From Conus ventricosus (lineage: Eukaryota > Mollusca > Gastropoda > Neogastropoda > Conidae), in contig CM031616.1 of assembly GCA_018398815.1 (NCBI GenBank), positions 75,465,369 to 75,529,368 of the forward strand: a stretch of DNA of 64,000 bases, in the 5' to 3' direction. How positions within the stretch are numbered: the first letter of the stretch is position 1; each line of letters begins with the position of its first letter. The position numbers were made by a program, and so were the translations under genes. Positions 10,327 through 20,553 of this stretch are shown here, piece by piece. The notes beneath the pieces were generated by a model. That model was given only the letters and a program-made list of their open reading frames with translations. It ran no database searches and had not been told where the DNA came from.

Positions 10327-10365
10327 GTTTCTTAAATAATTAACTTTTTATTTTGTTTTATAAAA
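10327..10365. promoter_or_regulatory. Divergent promoter region between coiled-coil and capsid genes
   Basis: These 39 bp of A/T-rich DNA include ttttataaaa directly before the capsid start codon. Copies 2-4 have 36-39 bp here with the same motif. The TATA-like block ends within a few bases of the ATG, so any leader would be very short. Confidence 0.5.
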
Positions 10366-12863
10366 ATGTCGCAAGCATATGGTTCAATTCTTGACCCGCA
10401 TAGAAGACTGAAAGAGCCCTTTGGCGTGAAGGGAAATAAACGGAATATTACTGTTCCAAATAATCCATCTACTATTGATGCAGATCAAATTCTTACTGTC
10501 AAATTCCAGACCTAGGAGCAGATGAAGTGATTGTGCCAGGCTCTGCGCGTCTTACTTTCAAAATAGAACTCGCTTCAACAACAGACCTAAACAGGACAGT
10601 TGTACAGAATCTGGGACAGGCAATCGTTAAGAAAATTTCTATAAAACTTGAGGGGCAAGAAATATTTTCTTTACATAATGCAGACATATTTTTAACCTAT
10701 TCTGATCTATGGCTAACCGAGAATGAAAGGGATGATCTTGCGTTTCAAGGAATCGAAAATAAGAAGCACTAAAACATAGAATAGGCGCTGAAGATGCTAA
10801 AGACGGAAAAAAGTATGCAGCTGTAAGTTATGCGTATGGTAATCACTTTTTCATACCCCTAGATTTTGAGTTGTTAAAAGCGCATGCCCCATACTTTCAA
10901 GGAGCATTAAAAGACAGATTGTTGTAAAGAAAATGTTTTAATAATTTTTTATAGTTTTCATTTATTGTGTTTAGTATAGAAATAGAGGTGCATTTATTTT
11001 ATTGCAGTGTATAAGTGCACCCAAACTGGTATAAAAGTTTGATATGCTGATGCAGACATGTGTGTAGCCCGTGCACAGGTTTTAGAGGGGAGATGCATGG
11101 ATCTCGTGCAGTTTTTATAACGGGTGAGCTTGAAGTTTGTATGTGTGGCCGGTCGATGTTTAGCTGTCTGCTGTGACAGACCGAGAGAGAGAGCGTGCGT
11201 TGTCTGCTGTGACAGACCGAGAGAGCGTAAGACGCTAGTAAGTCCTGGGAGAGAGAGCCCGGGTAAGTTGAAGACTTAGTGTTGTTAAGTTATAATATTT
11301 CATTTTCTTTACAGCTTGGTTTTGTTTTATGGTTTATGAATAGTATTACGATGAATATGTTTGACAAGAATATTAAAACTATTCTTTCCATTGTTTTATA
11401 GATTCGAGATGGTTCGAGGCCGTGTGAGGAGACAAGCTGTTGTTTATATAATAAAATGTCTTGTTTGTTGAAATGAATTGGAAATAATATTATTTATTTC
11501 TATTTATCTCAGAAATTGCCGAGGTGGAGACGGAAGGGAATGGTGGTTAGTTTTTCAGGTGGAGACGAAGCTGATAAATTTATTATTGAAGTGTTAGGAA
11601 CTGGATAGTAATGGTGGTGTTCCCAGACTTTGTTTGTAGAGGTGGCATGCTCCGCTACGGGAGTGAGAAGCTGGAGGAGCTCCCTGCCGTAGACGTTTGA
11701 GGCTGCCCCGGGTGTGAAGATGTACAGATGGCATGCTCCGCTACGGGAGTGAGAAGCTGGAGGAGCTCCCTGCCGTAGGCGTTTGAGGCTGCACCGGTCG
11801 TGAAGACTTACAGAAGGAAGGTCCCGGGCTACGTTTGGCTAGTCGCGGAGCCAGACCCAGGTTGGGGTCGTTGACGTCGTCCCTGGTGAACTCCAGGGGA
11901 GAGAGGCGACGAGGAAGGACTTTGGAGAATCTTTCAGTGATGTCAAGCTGAGTGAAAAACCTTTTAAAACTTTCCCCATTTCTTTCTATTCTACACCCGG
12001 AATTCTGAGTGTAGAAATTTCCTAATAATTTAATAAAGAAGGGGTGGTATTTTTACAAAGTCTAAGTGTTATATCCCTGGGTAAGAACGCGTATGAGTAA
12101 GATTGTGTGTGATGTAAGATATTTATTTCTGTCTCGTCTGTGCTTGACAATTGTCATATGAACTAACTTTTAATGACTACAAATATGTTATTATATCTAC
12201 AGACACCGAAGCAAAGTACAGCATTTCTGACATCTCGTTAGAGTTTGACATTGTTAGCAACCCTAACTTAGCAAGGTTGATCCAGCAACAATATCAGTCA
12301 AAATTAGCAATATATTACGAAAGAGTGATTCATCATTCAACATATCCTAAAAGCAGGGCAGACACTATATGGAATTTTAGTTTTAGTGCCACAGCAAGAT
12401 CGCTTAAAGGTATTTTATTGCTGTGTGAAGATGAAGAACCATTCAAAAGACAAACTGAAAATTTTGTTAATCCTAAAATAACAAAAGTGCAATGTACAAT
12501 TGAGGGTAGTCCTAACCAAATCTACGCTAGCGGGCTTAAACCTTATCAGCATTTTGATGAAATAAGAAAACTGTTTGGAGGCGGGAGGTGTAGAAATCCA
12601 ACAGTTGACCTTGTGTCTAAAGATCTACATCTTCACAGTGTTAGACTTGATGATTATTTAACAACGAAATACGGTTTATGGATTGACCTAAGGTCAACAG
12701 AGGATAATCAGTTACATGGAAGCGGGAGAACTGTTAGAGACATAATAAACATTCAAATTGATAAAGAAAAGATGTCGATAAACCACTTAATGTATATTTG
12801 TTTTTAATATATGATGCGCAGCTGAATATTCAAGATAACTGATTAGAAGATATACAATACTAA
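10366..12863 (+). pseudogene. Probable major capsid protein, copy 1 (split by a solo LTR)
   Basis: The start MSQAYGSILNPHRR-like lies at 10366. The N-terminal part contains VIVPGSARLTFKIEL and the block LGQAIVKKISIKLEG; the C-terminal part contains YGLWIDLRSTEDNQLHGSGR. These blocks match a capsid (double jelly-roll hexon-type) family common in adintovirus-like and Polinton elements of invertebrates, by my recollection of the family. Frameshifts occur near 10505 and 10765. A 1227 bp solo LTR with an ATTGT duplication interrupts the gene at 10922. The uninterrupted gene would be about 425 codons. Confidence 0.7.
10923..12149 (+). mobile_element. Solo LTR with 5 bp target duplication
   Basis: The 1227 bp insert begins TGTAAAG and ends TTGACA, thus TG...CA. 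It is bounded by attgt on both sides (10918-10922 and 12150-12154), while intact copies have attgt once. A TATA-like tataaaag lies near 11031 and aataaa near 12032. An internal 86 bp unit is repeated in tandem (11643-11728 and 11729-11810). There is no coding capacity. It differs from the LTR at 14-1792. It arose by insertion of an LTR element followed by LTR-LTR recombination. Confidence 0.85.
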
Positions 12864-12887
12864 ATTATTTTTTATTTTTAAAAAAGC

Positions 12888-13595
12888 ATGTCTGTTCAGC
12901 ATTATCCGAGAGTACCTAAAGAAGAGATAGTAGGCAACTCTGCTGCTATAGAAAGCCCTAACATAAAAACCTTCAGATTAACCAACATTACACAAATGCA
13001 ACAAGAACTAGAGCAGGACCTTTCAAAATACAGCAAAACCAAACGAAGGTATTCTGCCGCCTTTAATGCTGTTACATATGTTAATACTGGAACATCAACT
13101 ATAAGTGCTATATCATCAGGGACAAGTGTTGGTCTCTTAGCAACAGGTGTTGGTGCACCCGCAGCTTTACCTCTAGGTGGTTTGTCTTTAGCTCTTGGCC
13201 TGTGCTCATTAGTTGTAAGTACTGCCAGCAAAAAAATAAAAACTAAACTCCAAAAGCACACAGCTATAGTTTCAACTAATAACAGCTAAACTTAGTTCCT
13301 TCAAACTGACAATAAATAAAGCACTAGCTGACTCAAACATCACGGATGATGAATTTAGTCGTTTACAGGCTGATTTTGAGGACTACAAAAGACAAAAGTT
13401 TGATCTTCAAAGAAAGGCAAGGACAACTTTTTCTCAACAGCCAGACACAGATCAGAAAAAAAGGAATGTTTAAAAAAAAGTAAACGAGACATTAAACTCT
13501 GTTGTAAACAGCTCACATTAACAACCCCAAAGGGCGTTTATACTTTAGTTTATGAGTCCAAGCACAAAAAGACCGTTGATATTGATTCTGATTAA
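12888..13595 (+). pseudogene. Two-segment membrane protein, copy 1 (frameshifted)
   Basis: The frame is open for 133 codons from MSVQHYPRVPK and then shifts near 13285. The readable part has a hydrophilic N-terminus with a coiled-coil-like stretch and a long Gly/Ala/Leu hydrophobic region (SVGLLATGVGAPAALPLGG) forming one or two membrane helices. The remaining codons to 13595 correspond to the charged C-terminal half seen intact in copy 2. Confidence 0.65.
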
Positions 13596-13644
13596 GTTTT
13601 TTTTTTATTTAAATAAACATGTTAAGTTAGAAAAGAAACTCAAC

Positions 13645-13796
13645 ATGGCTAAGATATATGAAGGCCCAGACGAATTGTTTGAAGGAATGCTTAAGGGAGA
13701 GCGTTTGTCGAGAGTACTGAATGATACTGATTTAGAAGTTATTAATCCAAAAACGTGCGGGAAAGCGTTGTACATGCAATTTCTCAAGTTCCAGGT
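13645..13796 (+). pseudogene. POLB: DNA polymerase B gene, 5' fragment only, copy 1
   Basis: From the ATG at 13645 (MAKIYEGPDELFEGM) 51 codons correspond to the N-terminus of the polymerase in copies 2-4. The gene then stops at the tip of the copy 2 hairpin (13797). In copy 2 the same place continues ccaggtaaactaac, so the break is a clean junction within polB. Confidence 0.8.
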
Positions 13797-13883
13797 AGAG
13801 AACTAATAAATGCCGCTTCTAGCTCACCCGGTCTCAACCAGTTTCGACCGGGCGACTCTAGAAGCGGCATTTATTAGTTCTCT
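13797..13883. repeat. Terminal hairpin palindrome, left end of copy 2
   Basis: This is an 87 bp palindrome with outer arm AGAGAACTAATAAATGCCGC and its complement at the other side. The inner stem CACCCGGTC pairs with GACCGGGCG, and the loop is about TCAACCAGTTTC. The outer flank is ccaggt, from copy 1's polB. Confidence 0.9.
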
Positions 13884-13921
13884 GACAAGTAAGACTTCAA
13901 TAACTAAAAAAATAACGATTT

Positions 13922-14533
13922 TTACAAACAAACATACTGTGTAGGGTTTATCCGTTTTCAATACTAATTTACTAAACTTTTCAGATTTTAGTTTTTGTTT
14001 AATCCTATGTTTTTTTCTGATCATTTTCAATAACATCATTTTCGCGCAAACATTCATCAAATGAGTCTCTGTCTTTCATGTGAAATAAAACTACAGTCTT
14101 TAACTGTTCTCTAAAGTCTTTTAAAACGGAGTTATATTTTTGACATAAAATCCACACACTTATCCCATCATGTCTTCCGCTGAAAGCCAGTTTTGACAAA
14201 GCGTTTCTCTTTTTAACTATATCTTTTTCTGCTGAACAGTCATCTATAATAAAGAGTGTCTGCGTTCCCTCAAACACTTTATAAAAGTATTCTAAACACT
14301 CACTCAGTTTAGTGCTAGGATTAACTAATATACGTCATCGTCTGTCCATATAAACCTTCTATTATGATATGCTTTGTTCCTTTTAAGTGTTGGGCAGAAA
14401 ATCACAATATAATCAAAATTATAGCGATAAACTGTTTGTAATAGGTCGAGGATAAATATTGTTTTTCCACAACAGTTTGTCCGCAAATCAATGAACAATG
14501 AGGAGTTTTTGTCATAAAGTTTAACTGCTTCAT
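13922..14533 (-). pseudogene. Packaging-type ATPase, copy 2 (frameshifted)
   Basis: The Walker B region (LFIIDDCSAE) is readable, but the frame breaks near 14033 (an extra T in a run), near 14327 and near 14473, where a base is missing just before the Walker A region. The start at 14533 corresponds to MKQLN- rather than the longer N-terminus of copy 1. It is likely inactive. Confidence 0.8.
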
Positions 14534-14549
14534 AGTTTTATAACAGAAT

Positions 14550-15404
14550 TTAATCTAATTCAGTTATTATGTTTATCATACTCTCTGTTAGAACCTGTTC
14601 AGTATAATAAAATCCTATGAGGCCTAAATGTGTAACATTAATCCAATTCAGTTCTGTAAGATTGTTTTCTATTTAAGTCAACATCGATTTTGTTGCTTGT
14701 TGTTATGACCTTAACATCCTCACCATTGTGAAGAACGACGATGGTAACTTTAAGATGTTTAACGTCTAAGTTTTGCCAGCTAATATTAATTCCTTTTATA
14801 AGTATGTCACTAACGCCCACAACCCCATCCCTCTCCACATCTTTAAAGACAGAAATTTCAAATATCATTGTGAACGTGTCTCCTAATTTTCTCTTGGAAA
14901 GAACTGTAATTTTGTGGAAGCTTTCTTTAAAACTGTTTCTCTTCTGTGGAGGATGTACTGTTTTTCCCATACGCGATATTTCAATCTCTTTCCGACTATT
15001 GTCGTCTGGCATAAGACTTACATGTAAAGGGCCAGAGTTGAATGCTTTTCTGAAACTTTTTTGACGGCTAAAAAATGTAAATGGGCTTATGAATTCAAAT
15101 TTATTTCCCATTCTAAATATGGTTCTAAATGCCATTTGCTGTCAGGTTTTCGAACTATTTTATATTCATACTGGCCAACATTATTTGCTTCTAGATTGCG
15201 CAGTTGTTCTAGTTTAGGAAACTTTTTGTTGTCGCTAACCTCTTTGCGTTTATAATCACCATCTTTAGTGTACTCAAAACCATACAAAGCGCCTATCTCA
15301 CCGTTCTGTTCAAAGTCCGCAACGTCTGCAAGGTCTTTTAATTCTAAGGTTATACACCTCACAGGCGCTAATGTAACTCCCGGTTCTTCTGGTCCTCGTG
15401 ACAT
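14550..15404 (-). pseudogene. Conserved 285-residue unknown, copy 2 (frameshifted)
   Basis: The start MSRGPEEPGVTLAPV at 15404 and the stop near 14550 match the intact copy 1 gene. Frames shift near 15100, 14970 and 14665. The long C-terminal frame preserves FTMIFEISV and ISWQNLDV blocks. Confidence 0.75.
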
Positions 15405-15427
15405 TATTTTTAGTACAACTTATTATT

Positions 15428-16112
15428 TTATTCCAAAACAATGTGCAGGTTATCACATTTTACGACTTTCCCTGTTTTGTCTGTGATTTTTACATTAAAT
15501 GATCCAACCCTCCCACAAACTAATCTTTTAAACTGTAAATTAGGGAATTGTATAATTTCATAATCGCAATATGCAGCTTTCCCTGACGGAAGAGCTCTTA
15601 AAACAGTTGAGGGCCTTCCATCATATAAGTTTTCATCAGTGCTCAGCTCGTCCAAATGAACATAAAGTAATGAATGTAATGCAAGATCGAGCGGATTTTC
15701 TCCCTCATAAGTAGTTTTGTTTGGTGTAACTCTAAATCTATGATTGTCAGCTGCAAAACCTAACATTTTAGCTAGCTCTTATCAAAATAGTAACCTACTT
15801 CTTCTTTTTCAGGCTTGAATGTTAACATTGTTTTTAGATTCGCATTGTTAAGTTTGAGAGCAATGTCAAAGTTACTCATTGCTTCTTTTAGTGAGAAAAA
15901 CCCGTAATAACCATCAGGTATGGTTAACTGGCTAATTAATTGTCCTCTATTATTAACTTTTTTAATCTTATTATTCTTCTTTGATTCGCTTATATTAAAC
16001 CATACAACTTTGTAAAATATTTCATGAAGCGCAACCATTCTGGTTCCGCAATTGTTATCATAGCATGTTCTAAAAACGAAGGACGGTCTTGAGTTGTTAT
16101 TGTTACAAACAT
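15428..16112 (-). pseudogene. Conserved ~228-residue unknown, copy 2 (one frameshift)
   Basis: This is the least damaged version of the gene. It is open from the start at 16112 to about 15780, with a single missing base in the run at about 15779-15781 inside KELAKMLGF, and open again to a stop at 15428. The C-terminus ends VLE instead of VLEIK because of a missing base near the end. The N-terminal half contains a basic KKNNKIKKVNNRG stretch. Confidence 0.72.
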
Positions 16113-16130
16113 TTTTTAAACGAAATAAAA

Positions 16131-17329
16131 ATGAGCGCATTTAAATATACTGATGCAAAATATTCTGTTGGGCCGCACTACAATCTTAAAAAATATAACA
16201 ACTGATACTCTTGACATTTCTGTGACCCAAACTGACACTTTTCATAAAAAGGTGAGTACTCCATTAAGCAGATATCTTAACCCCCCTATTAAAAAGACTA
16301 CATCCCAAAAGTGTGGTTCAGTCATCCGATGCAGTTTTATCAGAACCAGTTAAACTTTGCTGTGTTTGTGCATCAACTGGGTGTGGAGTATCGTATGCTG
16401 ATCATTTAAATCATCCTGATCCTTTGGTGAGGTCAGTGTACAGATTTCATTTCTATTACACCTTCAGACGTATTTTGACTGAACTGCAAGCACCATTGCC
16501 AAATGACAAAACGTTTAATCCATTCAGCAACAGAATAGACATGAAGGCTTTTGAAAGGATCTGTAACGAAATTCAATATTAATGTTAAGACAGACTTTAG
16601 ACAAAAGTCGGATCTTAATCATGGCTTAGGCACCCCTTATTTTTGGGGCGTGCACAGAAAGTATAACTATGACTGGGATCCTCCTTATACATCTTTCTCT
16701 TCAGGCACAGGCGTTCACCTCGGGTCCATAGAGCAAGAGCATAAAAACAGCATGGACAACATTTATCTTAGACACTTCTAAGGGCCTAACTAGAGCGGGA
16801 ATAGAACGAATAAACGACTCTATTCGTACTTACGTTTGGTGTTTGCTAGGTTCGCAAGCAGAGACAAGGTCGAGCATAACTAATCCTTCTACTGGCTTTG
16901 ACGCGCAAAAACAATACTTAGCAAATTTAGAGGACGCCATTAATTCTACTGTTGATTTTGCCTTCAAGTATTAAAAGGTACCAACATGTTTTACAATACG
17001 CAAGATCGAAAGTAGACTTTGCTGTTGGCACTGGTTTATACATGCTGCCTTCTGACCTCAGACTCCAGGTAGGAACAATAATAAACTACAATAATGAAAT
17101 CCTTGTGGCAGGCAATGAACAGAAGGTCGGAAAAAACGACATAAATTCTGAGCCAGTAATATTACAAACAATAAAAAACACCCAAGATTAAGTCATCCAA
17201 TCCCCGAGGTCCAAAGCCCAAAGACTGTTGAAGTCAAAAAAAATAATGACCACGAATATGAAAAGACAGTACTTTCTTGTTGTATTGACTGGCATAGGAT
17301 TACTCAGTCTTTATTTTACTAAATATTAA
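16131..17329 (+). pseudogene. Conserved ~400-residue protein with C-terminal membrane segment, copy 2 (frameshifted)
   Basis: It aligns with 7945-9165. Breaks lie near 16190, 16300, 16365, 16570, 16745 and 16960, and the tail near 17180-17280 is shortened. The start lies 18 bp from the divergent gene. The hydrophobic C-terminus is degraded but recognisable. Confidence 0.68.
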
Positions 17330-18481
17330 CCCAACTATTAAGAGAACTAATGTCCATAAGTGCTCGGCCATAAAGCCAACTACTTTGCCTGCAGTAGACA
17401 AAAGCCAGCTAATAACACTCCCTAATATACCTGGCAAAGAGTCTATAGCTTTACCGGCTAATTTTTTTTAATAAACTCGCAAGATGATCAAGCTGTTTTT
17501 TTACCCATGATTTATTAGGCGGTGATGGAGGCGCTAGGCTTTGACCTTCCACCACTGCCTGTAATAGCCATCACCAGTGTAACTTATTGCAAATCCTAAG
17601 GCTGTTATAACGCTTGCTAATGTGACTCCTTGCTCTCTAAACAGTGTTTTTATTCGTTCTGCTAGCGTTGTGTCTTCATATAAAATTCTTTGGATAGTTT
17701 TCTTATTCTGATCACTTGAGTTCGTAATTGGTCTCGGTTAGTAGACGCCGCTTTTAGTCTTGCCGATCTTTCCTTTTCAAGATTTTTTAGTCTTTGGGTT
17801 ATTCTTTCTTTAACACCAGGGCCTAAGTTGGCGTCATCAGCCTCAACGAGTTTTTCTTTTTCTCTTTTTATATGCTCATCTATTTCACCCAGTCTTGCTA
17901 AATTGTCTGTTAATTCGCCTCTAATTTTTCTTACAGCACGATCAATGGCCTCTAATTCTTTTGCGGGGGCATCGGGAATCATTAATTGTTTTTAATGCTG
18001 TTTCTTCTGCTTCTATTACATTTGTTATTTTGCCTGCTGTTGGAATTAAATCTTGAAGTTCTATGTTTGCATTTGGTTATCTGTTGGGAGTTCTTGTTGC
18101 ATGTTTTGAAGTTTAGCAACTGCTTCCCTATCTTTTTTTTGTGGTTTAGGAATGCCAAGGCGATCTCGATCTTTTGCCTTAATCTTTGTTAAGTGTACTT
18201 AAACCTACAAACTTTGATGGGTTTCGTTCATGTGTAAGCTGAAAACGTTTTCCTCGTTCGTCTTTAAAATACAAATGGCCCTCATCATCTTTTACAAAAT
18301 CATCAGGGGCTATAAATTGGGAGGTTCTTGACCTAAACTTCTATAAAATGATATGACCTTAGGTTCTGTTAATTCATGCCACATTGAGGCCGTTGAGCGA
18401 TGCTGTATCAAAGGAGCCGTTTCACTCATGTCGTCTCCAGCATTCCGAAACAGCTAAATCTTCAAAGTTAATTCCCGCCAT
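17300..18481 (-). pseudogene. Coiled-coil membrane protein, copy 2 (frameshifted)
   Basis: The 106-codon open block 17662-17982 shows the coiled coil clearly, with heptad-like Leu/Ile spacing and KEKLVEADD and RITQRLKNLEKER segments. Upstream lie the acidic N-terminus (start 18481) and a broken Gln-rich region; downstream lie a hydrophobic stretch and a truncated Pro-rich linker. It overlaps the end of the convergent gene by about 30 bp. Confidence 0.6.
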
Positions 18482-18517
18482 GTTTAAAATAATTAACTTT
18501 TTATTTTGTTTTATAAA

Positions 18518-19784
18518 ATGTCACAAGCATATGGCTCGATTCTTAACCCGCATAGAAAACTGAAAGAACCCCGAGGCGTGCAGGGAAATAAACGGAATAT
18601 TACTGTTCCAAATAATCCATCTACTATTAATGCGGATCAAATTCTTACTGTTAAATTTCCAGACCTAGGAGCGGATGATGTGATTGTGCCAGGCTCTGCA
18701 CGACTTACTTTCAAATAGAACTCAAATCAGAAACAGACCCAAACAGGACAGTTGTCCAGAATCTGGGGAGGGCAATCGTTAAGAAAATTTCTATAAAAAT
18801 TGAGGGCAAGAAGTATTTTCTTTACACAATGCAGACATATCTTTAACCTATTCTGATCTATGGCTAACCGCGGATGAAAGGGATGATCTTGCGTTTCAAG
18901 GAATCGAAATAAAGAAGCACTAAAACATAGAATAGGCGCTGAAGATGCTAAAGACGACAAAAAGTATGCAGCTGTAAGTTATGCGTATGAAAATCGCTTT
19001 TTCATACCCTTAGATTTTGAGTTGTTAAAAGCGCATGCCCCATACTTTCAAGGAGCGTTAAAAGACAGATTGTCATATGAACTAACTTTTAATGACTACA
19101 AACATGTTATTCTATCTGAAGACACCGAAGCAAAGTACAGCATTTCTGACATCTCGTTAGAGTTTGACGTTGTTAGCAACTCTAATTTAGCAAGGCTGAT
19201 TGAGCAACAATATCAGTCAGAATTAGCAATATATTACGAAAGAGTGATTCATCATTCAACATATCCCAAAAGCGGGGCAGACACTATATGGAATTTTAGT
19301 TTTAGCGCCACAGCAAGATCGCTTAAAGATATTTTATTGCTGTGTGAAGATGAAGAACCATTTAAAAGACAAACTGAAAAGTTTATTAATCCAAAAATAA
19401 CGAAAGTGCAATGTACAATTGAGGGTAGTCCTAACCAAATCTACGCTAGCGGGCTTAAACCTTATCATCATTTGATGAAATAAGAAAACTGTTTGGTGGC
19501 GGGAGGTGTAGAAATCCAAAGTTGACCTTGTGTCTAAAGATCTACATCTTCACAGCGTTAGACTCGATGATTATTTAACAACGAAATACGGTTTATGGAT
19601 TGACCTAAGGTCAACGGAGGATAATGAGTTACATGGAAGTGGGAGAACTGTCAGAGACATAATAAACATTCAAATTGATAAAGAAAAAGAGGCTGATAAA
19701 CCACTTAACGTGTATTTGTTTTTTATATATGATGCGCAGCTGAATATTCAAGATAACAGATTAAAAGATCCACCAGTATACTAA
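18518..19784 (+). pseudogene. Probable major capsid protein, copy 2 (frameshifted)
   Basis: About 422 codons long, uninterrupted by insertions but with frameshifts near 18715, 18800, 18910, 19473 and 19518. Readable blocks are the N-terminus, a 153-codon block with FNDYKHVILSEDTEAKYS and LARLIEQQYQSELAIYYERV, and the C-terminal block YGLWIDLRSTEDNELHGSGR. This copy shows that the solo LTR in copy 1 is an addition. Confidence 0.72.
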
Positions 19785-19811
19785 ATTATTTTTTTTTATT
19801 TTATAAAAAGC

Positions 19812-20504
19812 ATGTCTGTTCAGGTTTATCCAAATGTGCCTACAGCGCCAAAAGAAGGGATAGTAGAAAACCCTGACATAAAAACCTTTAGATTAACAAA
19901 CATTACGCAAATGCAGCAAGTACAAGAGCAAGACCTTTCAAAATACAGCAAAGCCAAACGAAGGTATTCTGCCGCCTTTAATGCTGTTACCTATGTTAAT
20001 ACTGGAGCATCGACTATTAGTGCTCTATCGGCAGGAACGAGTGTTGGTCTCTTAGCAACGGGCATAGGCGCACCCGCAGCTTTACCTCTAGGTGGTTTGT
20101 CTTTAGCTCTTGGCCTGTGCTCATTAGCTGTAGGTGCAGCTAGCAAAAAAATAAAAACTAAACTTCAAAAGCACACAGCTATGGTTCAACTAATAACAGC
20201 TAAACTTAGTTCCTTTAAGCTGATTATAAATAAAGCACTAGCTGACTCAAACATCACGGATGAAGAATTTAGTCGTTTACAGGCCGATTTTGATGACTAT
20301 AAAAGACAAAAGTTTGATCTTCAAAGAAAGCCAAGGACAAGTTTTTCTCAACAGCCTGACACCGAGCAGATAAAAAAAGGAATGTTTAAAAAAAGTAAAC
20401 GAAACATTAAACTCTGTTCTAAACAGCTCACATTAACAACGCCAAAGGGTGTTTATACTTTAGTTTATGAGTCTAAGCACAAAAATACCATCGATATTGA
20501 TTAA
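19812..20504 (+). CDS. Two-segment membrane protein, intact in copy 2
   Basis: Intact 230 codons. Residues 1-55 are hydrophilic with a short helix (QMQQVQEQDLSKYSKAKRR). Residues about 65-110 form a long Gly/Ala/Leu-rich hydrophobic region with a proline break, probably two membrane helices in a hairpin. Residues 111-180 are charged and probably helical, followed by a basic tail. The A/T block tttttttattttataaaaagc directly precedes the ATG. It lies between capsid and polymerase genes in the same direction. Function is unknown; a membrane-active particle protein is a reasonable guess. Confidence 0.8.
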   Translation: MSVQVYPNVPTAPKEGIVENPDIKTFRLTNITQMQQVQEQDLSKYSKAKRRYSAAFNAVTYVNTGASTISALSAGTSVGLLATGIGAPAALPLGGLSLALGLCSLAVGAASKKIKTKLQKHTAMVQLITAKLSSFKLIINKALADSNITDEEFSRLQADFDDYKRQKFDLQRKPRTSFSQQPDTEQIKKGMFKKSKRNIKLCSKQLTLTTPKGVYTLVYESKHKNTIDID

Positions 20505-20553
20505 TTATTTTTTTGATTTAAATAAATATTTTGAGTTAGAAAAGAAACTCAGC

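Larger units (their letters stand above)
5582..13796 (-). mobile_element. Polinton/Maverick-like element, copy 1 (truncated in polB)
   Basis: The segment starts with a terminal hairpin at 5582 and runs through ATPase, two unknown genes, a roughly 400-residue unknown, a coiled-coil membrane gene, the capsid candidate and the two-segment membrane gene. It stops 51 codons into the DNA polymerase gene at 13796, where the terminal hairpin of copy 2 begins. The polymerase remainder and integrase side are not in the window after copy 2. The strand given is that of the ATPase end. A solo LTR interrupts the capsid gene. Confidence 0.85.
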
